Source: Candidatus Cloacimonadota bacterium
GTDB taxonomy: Bacteria; Cloacimonadota; Cloacimonadia; Cloacimonadales; Cloacimonadaceae
Direction: 5' to 3'
Length of the DNA: 36,282 nucleotides
NCBI GenBank assembly: GCA_027318475.1
Contig: DAHVPC010000010.1
Location: 1 to 36,282, forward strand
The notes beneath the pieces were generated by a model. It saw only the letters and a list, made by a program, of their open reading frames with translations, made no database searches and was not told where the DNA came from. The stretch's first letter is position 1. The number at the start of each line of letters is the position of its first letter. Positions 1 to 8,772 of this stretch are shown here, in pieces. A program made the translations under genes and the position numbers.

Positions 1-574
1 GATAGATGACGTTGGCGGGTTCGTTAACCAGGTCGCGGGCCATGTTGGTGGCTTCGGCTAAGATGCGGCCTTCCAGGATGCCCCGGTTGATGTGCCGGCC
101 GGTTTTGGGATTCAGGGCCAAATGGACCGATTCGATGGTGGATTGCTTGCTTTCGCTGAGGTATTTGTCGAAGCGGTACTCGGTAAGCAAGGCTGCCTCC
201 GCCAGAATGTGCCCAAAGTTCAATTCCCCCACTGGATTGGTGAATCCAGGAAAGAGGAATATCTCTTTGGCTTGCAGTTTAAGCGCCGCGCGGAATCCCA
301 GGGCGAAGAGGTGGCGCAGTTTATCGCAGTCCAGGTCGTGGGGGTTGCCCACTCCGCAGAGGATGATGTTGCTGCGAAACTTGGCGTGGATGATGGGGAA
401 GCTTTTCATGGCCGCGTATTCGAAGCTGTAGTCTTCCTGTTTGATGATCACGTGGACGGCGTTGATGACGTAATCAGGCAGATATTCGATGCTGTGGATA
501 TCGCCCTTCTCGCCGTGCATGATAAACACGGTGTCCATATGTTCGGTAGGCTTGCGGAGCAAGTCGATTTTCAT
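1..574 (-). CDS. pepA: Leucyl aminopeptidase (M17 family), N-terminal part, cut by window edge
   Basis: This ORF is not in the supplied track because its end lies outside the window; I translated it from the reverse strand. It begins MKIDLLRKPTEHMDTVF and runs 191 codons to base 1. The visible part covers the N-terminal macro-like domain and ends with AEATNMARDLVNEPANVIY, which matches the conserved block that opens the catalytic domain of M17 aminopeptidases (Asn-Glu-Pro-Ala-Asn). The di-metal active site itself is beyond the edge. The family is cytosolic and removes N-terminal residues from peptides, which fits an amino-acid-fermenting lifestyle. The start is well fixed by an AAGGAG Shine-Dalgarno sequence six bases before ATG. 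It lies 31 bases downstream of the Omp85-type gene and is probably co-transcribed with it. Confidence 0.88.
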   Translation of the reverse strand, partial: MKIDLLRKPTEHMDTVFIMHGEKGDIHSIEYLPDYVINAVHVIIKQEDYSFEYAAMKSFPIIHAKFRSNIILCGVGNPHDLDCDKLRHLFALGFRAALKLQAKEIFLFPGFTNPVGELNFGHILAEAALLTEYRFDKYLSESKQSTIESVHLALNPKTGRHINRGILEGRILAEATNMARDLVNEPANVIY

Positions 575-605
575 GGTTATCTCCTTGATGTATATTTTAG
601 TATGT

Positions 606-3600
606 TCAAAAATCTTCGCTCAAACTGAGATAATAGGTGGGTTTGGAGTGCGAGGCAAAATCCGTCATCCAGACCACGTCAAAGCGCAGCAGCAGAAAGC
701 CCAGGTCCAGCCTGGGCCCGCATCCATAGCTCAGATGGAGGTCCCGCAAAGTGCCGTTGTCGGCGCCGCGGAAGTTCTTGTACTCGTCGAAGACGGTCCC
801 CAAGTCCGCGAACAGGGATCCCCGTACATTGGGCAGTGTTAGCGGCAGGGGAAAGGCCAGGCTGAGGTATTCGATGAAGGGAAAGCGCAATTCGGCGGCC
901 AGCAGGGCTTTCTTCTCCCCGCTCAGGTTGCCGGTATAGCCCCTAACGCCGTTGTAGCCGCCCAGATCGAAACGCTGGGCCAGAGAACCTGTGCTGATGC
1001 CGCCCAAAGCCCGCAGGGCAAAGGAATAGCGCTTGCTGAACAGGGTGTAGCTGCGCCAGTCCAGATAGTTGGTCACATAGTCGATTTTACCGTTGGCGAG
1101 GGTGGCGCTGAGGTTGTAGAAGGCACGCCAGCCCAAAAGCGGCCCGGTGGGTCCATAGAGGGAATTGTCGTGGACCAGCCTGAGCCCCGGAGTATAGACA
1201 TAGCTTTGCCCCAGATCCTCGTTGGGGCTCCAGTGGCCGGTGTTTCCGGCGGGGTCGTCCCAGATCCAGTTGGACTGGTAACGGCCTCTCTGATAAACAA
1301 GGTGGTCCAATTCCACCCGGAAGAAACGGGAGAAGGGATAACGCGTGAGAAAATACAGCCCGCTCTGCCTTTCCCGGAAGCGATAATAGTCGTCCAAGCC
1401 GGTCTGGACCTGGCGGACGTACACCTCGTCGAAGAGGTTGAATACTCCCAGGCCATAGTCCGTCCTCCGCTTCAGAAACAGGTAGGAGAGCAGGAGGTTG
1501 GAATCCTCCAATTTGCCCGCGATCTCGGCCTGGACGCCGATCCCGTGGTTGCCCATCAGGTCGCTCAGGCTCAGTTCAACGTAGCCGACAGTGCCCACGC
1601 TGGGCGAATAAGCCAGGCCGCCCCAGAGGTTGTCCAGGGCAAATTTGGCGCGGTAGGGCTTGCTCTGAATTGGTTTTCCACGTTGCAGCGGACGGTCGTC
1701 GTAGCTGTAGTCCCGCACCAGTTGCAGGGAATCTTCGGGGGTGAATTCGAAGCCGGCCGGTTCTCCCAGGAACGGATCGCGGAGTCCGTAGGCCGCGGCG
1801 GGATTGGTTCTGGAGGGGCGTTGCTTTTCCCTTTTGCCAAAGTAATCCAGATTGCCCAGGTCGATCCCCTCCAGCAGCTTGTCTTGCGGATCGCTTACTA
1901 CAGGGGGTTGGGCAGGCGTGAAGGACAGGGTGTCGCTGAGCCCTGAGGCAATGTAGATATCCCAGGCTCCATCGAAATAGTTGGCAAGCAGCAGTTGTTT
2001 GCCATCGGGAGCCAGGTCAGAGCAGAAAACTCCGGCCAGAACGTCCGTAACCCTGGCCTGGCCTCCAGTCGCACGGTCCAGCGCGAAGACGTTGCTGACG
2101 CTGTCTTGGGATGTGACATAGAGCAGTTTGGCGCCGCTTTGGTCCAGCTGGGGAAAACTGCAATTGCGGTTCGACCAGGTGTGCTGGACAAGTTCCCCGT
2201 TTTGCAGGTCCAGGCTGAAGATCTGGGACACCAGGCCACCAAAGAAGCCCTGGCGTTTTATTAAATCTTCGCGGCTGCGTTCCGAAGCGAAAACCACGCT
2301 GGCTCCATCGGAGGCAAAGCGTGGCTGGGCATCGTTGTAGAGGTCATTGGTGAGTTGGCGCAGTTCGGCGGTTTCCAGGTTGTACAGATAGAGGTCGCAC
2401 TGCATGCCGATCTGACCGGCAAAGACGATGCTGCGACCATCCGGCGCCACGTCCGCTTCGTAGATGGCGTCGAACTGCTTCAGGGGAAGGGTCTGGACTA
2501 TCTTTCCCTTCTCCACGTCCAGGATGTGGATGCGGTCGCCCCTGGAAGTCTTGGCGGCAAAGGCGACCCTCCGATTATCCGGAAACCAGCTTAAACTGGA
2601 GCGGAAATAGTAGAACTCCTCCACTTTTCCAGAGGACTCGCCGGCCAGGATCTTGCGCGGTTCCGCCAGGCCGTAGCGTCCCGCCATCCAGATGCTGTAG
2701 CGGCCGCTGACCGTGCTGAAATACACATAGCGTTCCCCATTGGGCGAAAAGCGGGGCATGAAATTCAGGTAGGAGCCGTCTTTGTCGCTGTCCGTGCGCC
2801 GCTCCAGTTGTTCGTTGGGAATGCCGTGGGCCGCCATCAAAGGGTAGAACTGGCGCTTGAGCTGAAACCGCCATCGTTCTTCCAGGTCTTCAAACTTGAG
2901 GCCAAAGACTTTCCGGGTGGCGCTATCGAGGTTGCGGACAGAGCGCAGGGCGTAGAAATATTCTGCGACCTTGGAGCGTCCCCAGGTCTGGGCTATGTAA
3001 GCCAGAAAACTTTCACCCAACCGGTAGGCATAGTAGCCGTTCACATTCTCCAGGCCGGGCAGCTTGTCGTTCACCACCATGTCGTGGATGAACATGTTGT
3101 TGTAGTCGCTTAGTCCGCCCATAGAGAAGAACTCCGGCAGGCCTTCGGAAAACCACATGGGCAGCGTTTCCAAACTTAGGGATGCAAGCGAATTAAGCGC
3201 GCTTTTATCCAGGGTGTTCAGGTAAGCGTGCGTCAATTCGTGGGCCAGCAGCACTTCGAGGTCGCGGTAGCTGCCTTCGAAGGGGATGGCCACGCGGTTG
3301 TGCAAGCTTTCGGTAAAGCCTCCCACGCCCTCTGGCAACAGCGGATAGATGACATTGGTGTTTTGAAATCCGGACTTGCTGCGGTAGATGATGAGCGGGA
3401 TGCGTGAGCCGGCGGGAAAAGTGAGTTCGGATCGCAGCAGATAGTAAGTCTCCTCGGCCATCAGAGCAGCCAGTTTGCCGAAGGAATCGGCCTGGGCGGG
3501 AAAATACACGTCGAAGTGCATGGTCTGGATCTGCGACCACTCTTCGGGCTGGAGGTTAAGTTTGTTCTGGCCGAAAGTGTAGGCTTGCAGCCCGGCCGCA

Positions 3601-3641
3601 AAAACCAGCAAGAGGATCAGGAGCAGTCCACGGCGTTTCAT
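606..3641 (-). CDS. Secreted gluzincin-like peptidase / TolB-type propeller / Omp85-type barrel fusion
   Basis: 1,011 aa with an N-terminal signal peptide (MKRRGLLLILLLVFAAGLQA). Domains in order: a peptidase-MA-like region with HELTH at about residues 134-138 and WFSEGLPEFF, whose Glu (about 166) fits the third zinc ligand; a TolB/PD40-like beta-propeller at about 285-580 (FSPNGERYVYFS, FAPDGRSIVFAG-type repeats); and a C-terminal Bac_surface_Ag/Omp85 barrel with GGYNGVRGY near residue 899, equivalent to the conserved VRGF/Y loop, ending in Phe. It is predicted to sit in the outer membrane. The track starts at a TTG at 3653 that overlaps the upstream stop. I prefer the ATG at 3641, which begins the signal peptide. 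Same architecture as the 13003-15732 protein. The peptidase role is inferred and the substrate unknown. Confidence 0.85.
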   Translation of the reverse strand: MKRRGLLLILLLVFAAGLQAYTFGQNKLNLQPEEWSQIQTMHFDVYFPAQADSFGKLAALMAEETYYLLRSELTFPAGSRIPLIIYRSKSGFQNTNVIYPLLPEGVGGFTESLHNRVAIPFEGSYRDLEVLLAHELTHAYLNTLDKSALNSLASLSLETLPMWFSEGLPEFFSMGGLSDYNNMFIHDMVVNDKLPGLENVNGYYAYRLGESFLAYIAQTWGRSKVAEYFYALRSVRNLDSATRKVFGLKFEDLEERWRFQLKRQFYPLMAAHGIPNEQLERRTDSDKDGSYLNFMPRFSPNGERYVYFSTVSGRYSIWMAGRYGLAEPRKILAGESSGKVEEFYYFRSSLSWFPDNRRVAFAAKTSRGDRIHILDVEKGKIVQTLPLKQFDAIYEADVAPDGRSIVFAGQIGMQCDLYLYNLETAELRQLTNDLYNDAQPRFASDGASVVFASERSREDLIKRQGFFGGLVSQIFSLDLQNGELVQHTWSNRNCSFPQLDQSGAKLLYVTSQDSVSNVFALDRATGGQARVTDVLAGVFCSDLAPDGKQLLLANYFDGAWDIYIASGLSDTLSFTPAQPPVVSDPQDKLLEGIDLGNLDYFGKREKQRPSRTNPAAAYGLRDPFLGEPAGFEFTPEDSLQLVRDYSYDDRPLQRGKPIQSKPYRAKFALDNLWGGLAYSPSVGTVGYVELSLSDLMGNHGIGVQAEIAGKLEDSNLLLSYLFLKRRTDYGLGVFNLFDEVYVRQVQTGLDDYYRFRERQSGLYFLTRYPFSRFFRVELDHLVYQRGRYQSNWIWDDPAGNTGHWSPNEDLGQSYVYTPGLRLVHDNSLYGPTGPLLGWRAFYNLSATLANGKIDYVTNYLDWRSYTLFSKRYSFALRALGGISTGSLAQRFDLGGYNGVRGYTGNLSGEKKALLAAELRFPFIEYLSLAFPLPLTLPNVRGSLFADLGTVFDEYKNFRGADNGTLRDLHLSYGCGPRLDLGFLLLRFDVVWMTDFASHSKPTYYLSLSEDF

Positions 3642-3649
3642 GCCATCTC

Positions 3650-4552
3650 TCAAAACAGGCTGAAGCGGACGTATCTCTTGGGATTGGCCTTAACGTCCCG
3701 GATCAGGGAATCCAGGCTGGCCACCGAGTTTTCCAGCTTGGTATACAGCATGTCGTCCCGCAGCAGTTTGCCCGCGGTCCCCTTGCCGCTGTTAAGATGG
3801 TTCATGGCGTCGCCCAACTGGTTGGACAGGATCTGCAGACTATCCAGGGTCGAGTTGATGTTCTGCATCGTGACGGGAGCCGAACCCAGCATTGAAGCCA
3901 CTTGTTCCGAATTGTCGTTCACCAGCTGCTTCACCTGGTTGGTCATTTCCTGGATGCGCTGCAAGGTAGCCGTGATCTCCGCGTTGGCGCTCATGGCCAG
4001 GCCGTCCACGGAACGCACTGCCAGATCCGCGTTGTCCAGCAGTGTCGCCGATTTGGCGATCATGCCCTGTTCGCTGCGCAGTTCCTGCAGGATACCGTTC
4101 AATTCATCGATAGTGACGCCCGCCTTGGACATCATGCCCGCGAAGCCCACGGGCGTTTCACCCGTCTGGACGCGTCTCAGGTCCAGCGTTCCCGGGCCTG
4201 TGCCCTGGGCCATGTTCAAGGTGGCGCCGCCCATCAAGCTGTTGGCGGCCATAAAGAACCTGGCGCCTTCCCGCAGCACGATGTCGCGGTTGATGCTGGC
4301 GGTTACCAGGATGTCGCTGCTCCGGGCTACGATCTTTTTCACCCGGCCGATCTCCATGCCCCGGAACATCGCCTTGTCGCCCACTTCCAGCCCCACAACG
4401 TCGCTGAATGAGATCACAACGTCGTGTTGGGCGTGAGCGGTGATGCGGCTGCTCAACCAGAGATAGCCTACGATCGCGATGGCCAGGATGATGATGGTGA
4501 ACAGGCCGACCCGCAGCTGTTCTTTATATAGTTTGGGATAAAACTTCTTCAT
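3650..4552 (-). CDS. MCE-domain (MlaD-like) lipid-transport substrate-binding protein
   Basis: 300 aa. One transmembrane anchor at about residues 17-35 (LFTIIILAIAIVGYLWLSS) is followed by a single MCE domain (about 42-120) with the typical pattern SFSDVVGLEVGDKAMFRGMEIGRVKKI. The rest is a long helical region with several heptad-like stretches (TATLQRIQEMTNQVKQLVNDN). This matches MlaD-type proteins, which form rings in the inner membrane and carry phospholipids across the periplasm with an MlaE permease and MlaF ATPase; neither partner is in this window. A good AGGAAG ribosome site precedes ATG. It starts seven bases after the asnB-like gene and its stop nearly abuts the Omp85-type gene, so it belongs to an envelope operon. 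The family assignment is firm; the cargo is unknown. Confidence 0.88.
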   Translation of the reverse strand: MKKFYPKLYKEQLRVGLFTIIILAIAIVGYLWLSSRITAHAQHDVVISFSDVVGLEVGDKAMFRGMEIGRVKKIVARSSDILVTASINRDIVLREGARFFMAANSLMGGATLNMAQGTGPGTLDLRRVQTGETPVGFAGMMSKAGVTIDELNGILQELRSEQGMIAKSATLLDNADLAVRSVDGLAMSANAEITATLQRIQEMTNQVKQLVNDNSEQVASMLGSAPVTMQNINSTLDSLQILSNQLGDAMNHLNSGKGTAGKLLRDDMLYTKLENSVASLDSLIRDVKANPKRYVRFSLF

Positions 4553-4559
4553 GCTTCCT

Positions 4560-5813
4560 TCAGGTTTTCAATTGCTTTTTTTCCGCGGCGGGAAAGAGGA
4601 TGTTGTTCAGGATCAGTCTGTAGCCGGGCGAGTTCTTGTGCAGTTCCAGGATGGTTTCCGGATCGCCGATCTTGTGCTGGTAATCCTCGGGATCGTGGCC
4701 TCCATAAAACGTGAAGGTGCCCTTGCCGATATTGCCGTGGATGTATTTCACTTCGTTCTGTCCGGGCACTTCGGCCAGGATGATCACGCTCTTTTTGACC
4801 TTGTCCTTGAAGAAGGAGGTCGTCTGGCCCAGAAATCCGTTGATCACGTTCACGTGGCACTGCGTGAGCATGGTGGGCACGGGATCGTATTTGGCGGAGA
4901 AGTCGAAGAGCTGGAAGTAATCCGCTTCGGCGCCTCGCAGCATGGAATAGTCGCTGGCGTCGATATCGGAAAACTCATATTCGTAGGGGTTGGTTTTCAG
5001 CGTGAAATTCTCGAAGGCGTAGCAGCTGCCGAAGTCCAGTTTGCTCTTGTATAGGGGATCGATGCCGTCGCCGTCGATCAGGCCGTCCACGATGTCCACG
5101 CCATAGGCAGCGCGCGCTATGTCGTAAGTATCCGTCGCCGCGCACATGGCGAAGAGGAAGCCCCCGTTGAACACAAACTCGCTGATCTTCTGCGCCACGG
5201 TCTGCTTGAGCTGCCAAACCTTGGCGTAGCCATGTTTGGCGGCCATGGCTTCGTTCACGCGGACGTCGTTTTGATACCAGGGCATATGCCTTTAAGCGCC
5301 AAAGAACTTGCCATACTGTCCGGTGAAATCCTCGTGATGCAGATGCAGCCAGTCGTAATCGCCCAGTTTCCCGTCCAGCACCTCATCGTCCCAAAGCCGG
5401 TCATAATCGATCTCGGCATATTCCAGCGCCATCGTCACAGCGTCGTCCCAGGGCAGCGTATTGGGCGGAATGTAGATGGCGATCGCCGGCTCTTTTTCCA
5501 GAACCACGGCTTCCATATTGGCCGACTGGATCTCGGTGAGAATAGAGGCCACCTGAGCCGAAGACACCACCTCGAACCGCACGCCCCGGATATTGCACAG
5601 CGCGGCCAGCGCTTCGGCTTCCGGAAGCAGGAACGATCCGCCGCGGTAGTTGAGCAGCCATTTCACCACGGCCTGCTCTTTCAGCGCCGCGAAAGCCACG
5701 CCGTAGGCCTTCAGATGGTTGCTCTGCGTGGCATCCATCGGGATCAGCAGCTCGGCGTTGAGCAGCGCGCAGCAAAGCAGGGGCAGCAGCAAGAGATACT
5801 TGATGTGTCGCAT
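4560..5813 (-). pseudogene. 'Asparagine synthetase B'-annotated secreted protein, interrupted by an in-frame TAA
   Basis: The track splits this into two ORFs (5292-5927 and 4560-5285), but they lie in the same frame separated only by TAA-AGG-CAT. Joined, they give a protein of about 417 codons: signal peptide MRHIKYLLLLPLLCCALLNA, then LLIPMDATQSNHLKAYG, YDWLHLHHEDFTGQYGKFFGA, stop, RHMPWYQNDVRVNEAMAA, GGFLFAMCAATDTYDIA and FTFYGGHDPEDYQH. From memory, FCB-group relatives run straight through this point, usually with Tyr at the stop position, so one base change TAT/TAC to TAA would explain it. The family is exported and lacks recognisable Asn synthetase domains, so the usual annotation is doubtful. 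An AAAGG just upstream of ATG 5285 could allow translation to restart. I chose the start at 5813 because it begins the signal peptide; it lacks a strong ribosome site. Confidence 0.8.
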
Positions 5814-5886
5814 GGGCGATAACCTGATAATCCTCTCGATCCTTTTCAGCAGGGGTTTTTCCCCAATTTTACTCATAAAACAACCA

Positions 5887-5915
5887 AAAACCTCAAACCA
5901 CCCTCTGGCTGTCAA
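5887..5915 (-). promoter_or_regulatory. Possible promoter of the asnB-like/mlaD-like operon
   Basis: A perfect TTGACA lies at 5915-5910 on the minus strand, about 97 bases before the asnB-like start. The hexamer after a 17-base spacer (GGTTTT) is a poor -10 match, so only the -35-like box is well supported. Similar TTGACA boxes precede several other genes in the window. Confidence 0.3.
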
Positions 5916-5994
5916 GATAATTTTCACGCGCGGTGGAAGTTGAACCCTTTACTGGATTGGCGGCGACTGATAGCGCAAAGCGCAGATTGGTAAC

Positions 5995-6813
5995 TCAGCG
6001 GAATATCTGCTCGCTGAAAGGCACACCCACGGAAAGGCCTAAGATAAACACCGCCTTGGATTTGCGATTCTCTGCCTGCGGCACGAAGGCCACTCCCAGT
6101 TCATTGCTGACCAGCAAATCACCCAAATGGAAACGCAAATTCCCGCTCACACTGCCCATGAATGCTGCATGGCTACCCAAGTCATGGGTTATCGTCGGCA
6201 GGTATGATTCGCTGATGACCCAATTCATCTTGTAGCGGGCGTAGGCCAGTCTCGCGCTCAAGTTGAAAGTGGGATCCACCGCGGAATACAGGGAGTCGGA
6301 TTGCAGTCTGGTGCTATATATGAATGGCAATTCCCAAACGCTGGACTGTCCATACAAATCCTCGCGGGAAACCCAGGGCATGAACCAATCGATCCCCGAT
6401 TCATAAAACACATTTTTCCAGCCGGTACTGAAAATGTAACCGGGCTGCACCGCCAGCGCATCTCCATCCCTGCGCCACACGACCTGTTTCCAGTTTACTG
6501 TATAGCCCTTGCCTGGCCCTGCCAGAAACGCTTTTCCCTCCAGGGATGCGTCGCGGTAAACTTTCCAACTGCCGATCAGGCCGACTGCCAGGCTCAGGAA
6601 ATGTGTCCGGTCAACGTAACCCAGTTCGTCGAGTTCCTCCAAGTCAATGCCTCCGCAGTTCTCAAAGGCAATCCCGGTTCCGGCGAACAAACCCAGGCTG
6701 GTGATAGGTTCAGCGGTTCCGAAAATCGGGCCGGGAATGTCGCCCAGTCCTGCCAGTCCGGAAACCGCCAGGCACAAAGCAAAACAACAGCGCCAACGAA
6801 TCTGCATCTTCAT
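5995..6813 (-). CDS. Predicted outer-membrane or periplasmic protein, paralogue 1 of 3
   Basis: 272 aa, with a signal peptide (MKMQIRWRCCFALCLAVSGLAG) followed by alternating hydrophobic and aromatic beta-strand-like segments. No known domain recognised. It is a distant paralogue of the 7812-8615 and 8773-9558 proteins. Shared landmarks are AEPITSLGLFAGTGIAFEN near the N-terminus, VNWKQVVWRRDGDALAVQPGYIF in the middle, WELPFIYSTRLQ, FNLSARLAYARYKMNW, and HDLGSHAAFMGSVSGNLRF before the last strands. This pattern suggests a small outer-membrane beta-barrel, but that is inference. The start has a strong AAAGGAG site six bases from ATG. It is divergently transcribed from the barrel gene at 7062. 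Confidence 0.75.
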   Translation of the reverse strand: MKMQIRWRCCFALCLAVSGLAGLGDIPGPIFGTAEPITSLGLFAGTGIAFENCGGIDLEELDELGYVDRTHFLSLAVGLIGSWKVYRDASLEGKAFLAGPGKGYTVNWKQVVWRRDGDALAVQPGYIFSTGWKNVFYESGIDWFMPWVSREDLYGQSSVWELPFIYSTRLQSDSLYSAVDPTFNLSARLAYARYKMNWVISESYLPTITHDLGSHAAFMGSVSGNLRFHLGDLLVSNELGVAFVPQAENRKSKAVFILGLSVGVPFSEQIFR

Positions 6814-6910
6814 CGCTACTCCTTTGGGCTTGAATGGAATGGCCGCCGGCTTATGCTTGCCGTTAACGGCGCAAAGATCAACTTTGGATCATTCACCAGC
6901 GTTAACGGGC

Positions 6911-6939
6911 ATACTTGGCGAAAAGCGATTTCCTGTCAA
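6911..6939 (-). promoter_or_regulatory. Candidate sigma70-type promoter for the 6813 gene
   Basis: On the minus strand, TTGACA (6939-6934) is followed by a 17-base spacer and AAGTAT (6916-6911), about 100 bases before the ATG at 6813. The -35 box is perfect and the -10 box weak. Confidence 0.4.
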
Positions 6940-7003
6940 GGTAATATTCGCCCATCGGAATCCTGCGCAGGCAAAGCAGTCTCCTAAGGGGCAACCACGC
7001 CGT

Positions 7004-7031
7004 TTGGCACGTCCTGTAAAATGGTTATACT
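7004..7031 (+). promoter_or_regulatory. Candidate sigma70-type promoter for the 7062 barrel gene
   Basis: TTGGCA (7004-7009), a 16-base spacer and TATACT (7026-7031) lie about 30 bases before the GTG start at 7062. Both boxes match the bacterial consensus at five of six positions, and the predicted leader is short. Confidence 0.55.
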
Positions 7032-7061
7032 ATCTGATAAAAACAACAATGGAGAATACAA

Positions 7062-7802
7062 GTGAAACATATCATAACGACAATCATCCTGCTGGCCCTG
7101 GCCACACTGGCATTTGCCCAGTTTTCCCTGGATCTGGAAACCGGGGTGGCTTTCACCGGCTACAACGACGTCCGCATCCCCAACAACGCCACCCAGTCCA
7201 TGTTCTCTTTCAAGGACGACCTCACTTCCAAGCCCGTGATGTACGGACGCGCCAACCTGCACTGGCTGGTCACACCGCGCCACGAAGTCTCGCTGCTGGC
7301 CTCGCCCCTCACCACCAGGCCCGCCGGCACCCTGGATCAGCCCATTGTCTTTCAGGGCAAGACCTTTGCCGCCGGCAAAAAGATCGACGCCGTGTACCGT
7401 TTCAACAGCTACAGGTTGCAGTATCTCTACCGCCTGAAGAACCAGGCCGGCATCTTCCGCGCCATCGGAGTTTCGCTGAAAGTCCGCGACGCCATCATCT
7501 CCCTGGAAAATGAGGATGATTACGCCGAAAAGACCGATCTGGGCTTCGTTCCCCTCATCGGCTTCGAACTCGGCTACGATTTCACCGACGACCTGGGTAT
7601 CCTGCTCAAAGGCGAAGCCCTCGTTTCCCCCACCGGCGAAGGCCGCGCCGAAGACGTGCTGCTGGCCGCCACCTACGACATCGACGACCGCTACAGCCTC
7701 TGGCTGGGCTATCGCATTTTGGAAGGCGGCGGCGACGTGGATGAGGTGTACAGCTTCGCCAATATCAATTACCTGAGCATCGGAACGCAGATCAGATTCT
7801 GA
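7062..7802 (+). CDS. Small outer-membrane beta-barrel protein
   Basis: 246 aa with a GTG start, a GGAG ribosome site seven bases upstream and a clear signal peptide (MKHIITTIILLALATLAFA, cleavage before Q). The mature part alternates strands and turns as in small outer-membrane barrels: FSLDLETGVAFTGYNDVRIP, YRFNSYRLQYLYRLK, GFVPLIGFELGYDFTDDLGILLKGEALVS, YSLWLGYRILEGG, INYLSIGTQIRF. It ends in Phe, a typical C-terminal signal for barrel insertion. Not clearly related to the three paralogues on either side. It is convergent with the 7812 gene, with nine bases between the stops and no obvious terminator. The function (porin, adhesin or structural) cannot be told from the sequence. Confidence 0.8.
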   Translation: MKHIITTIILLALATLAFAQFSLDLETGVAFTGYNDVRIPNNATQSMFSFKDDLTSKPVMYGRANLHWLVTPRHEVSLLASPLTTRPAGTLDQPIVFQGKTFAAGKKIDAVYRFNSYRLQYLYRLKNQAGIFRAIGVSLKVRDAIISLENEDDYAEKTDLGFVPLIGFELGYDFTDDLGILLKGEALVSPTGEGRAEDVLLAATYDIDDRYSLWLGYRILEGGGDVDEVYSFANINYLSIGTQIRF

Positions 7803-7811
7803 ACTAAAGCC

Positions 7812-8615
7812 TTATTTAAAGACGCTCCAATCGCTTAGCCAGCCCCAGGAAACACCGATTCCCGGCTTTACTTTGACATTTTCGTCAATTGGGATCAAGC
7901 GGATCACGACTTCTGGGGTGAGCATACAGTATTTACCCCGGAATTGGAAATTCACCCCAACCGAGCCGGTAAATACATCCGCGGTGCCCAGGTCCCGGGT
8001 TGTCTCTATGGCGCCCCACCCTCCATAACGCCCCCTCAGGTGCATTTTGTTATGGGCATAAGTCGCTTTGGCGCAGGCATTAAAGGTGATCTTAGGGTAT
8101 GGATGTTTGGCGCTGACCGGGAATTTATGGGTCCAAATGACCGGAAGTTCCGCGCCCAAGGCCTGGGAGTTGAGTGTGTGTATATACCACAACTTCACCG
8201 GATAGTAATTCAGGTCCAGTCCTCCGGAAGTTGAAATAAATCCAGGGCTCAGGGACAGGATGTTTTCCCCCTTGCGCAGCAGCACCTGCTTCCAGTTCAG
8301 TTTCGCGGCTACCCCATGTTTGGACAGGTATCCGCACAGGCCCAGTTCGCCATCGGAATACACCCTGAGTTTTACGTTCATTCCCACTACCCTGCCGGTG
8401 ATCCTGTCCTGGTCTAATTCGCTGATTTGATAGAGTTCATCTGTGATCAAGTTGCCCTGGTTTTCCAGAGGGACCGCAGGGCCGACAAATAAACTCACTC
8501 CGCTGAGTGGTTCCGCGCTTTCCAGAAAGTAACTGGGCAGAGCGGAAAAAGCGCCCAACGTGATACTTGCCGCACCCATCAAAAGGCAGGCCAACAGACA
8601 TTTGAACCTATGCAT
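7812..8615 (-). CDS. Predicted outer-membrane or periplasmic protein, paralogue 2 of 3
   Basis: 267 aa with a signal peptide (MHRFKCLLACLLMGAASITLGA). It is a close paralogue of the next gene upstream (8773-9558): both open MHRFKxLLACLxxGAASITLGAxSAL, and both contain FLESAEPLxGxSxFxG, KLNWKQV, RKGxNILSLSPG, ELPVIWTHKFPV, FNACAKATYAxNKM, LGTADVFTGSVG and LTPExVIRLIPI. The ribosome site and first codons are also nearly identical in DNA (GAGGAGATGCC then ATGCATAGGTTCAAA), which indicates duplication of the whole gene. Predicted beta-rich and exported; no known domain recognised. Confidence 0.78.
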   Translation of the reverse strand: MHRFKCLLACLLMGAASITLGAFSALPSYFLESAEPLSGVSLFVGPAVPLENQGNLITDELYQISELDQDRITGRVVGMNVKLRVYSDGELGLCGYLSKHGVAAKLNWKQVLLRKGENILSLSPGFISTSGGLDLNYYPVKLWYIHTLNSQALGAELPVIWTHKFPVSAKHPYPKITFNACAKATYAHNKMHLRGRYGGWGAIETTRDLGTADVFTGSVGVNFQFRGKYCMLTPEVVIRLIPIDENVKVKPGIGVSWGWLSDWSVFK

Positions 8616-8772
8616 GGCATCTCCTCTGCGCCCCGTTTTTTTCGCGGGATCCGTATTTTTCCTGGATAGAAACCGGATCCGTCCGCACCTGGTCTAAACC
8701 GGGCAAAGTAATCTATCTAAACATTGGCATCCAGAACAGGCCTGAATTATATCGATCCATTAAAAATGATCT

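Noticed and set aside
4560-5285. Independent 241-aa gene starting at ATG 5285
   Set aside because: It is in frame with the preceding ORF three codons away and forms the second half of a known full-length family, so one interrupted gene is the better reading; restart at this ATG remains possible.
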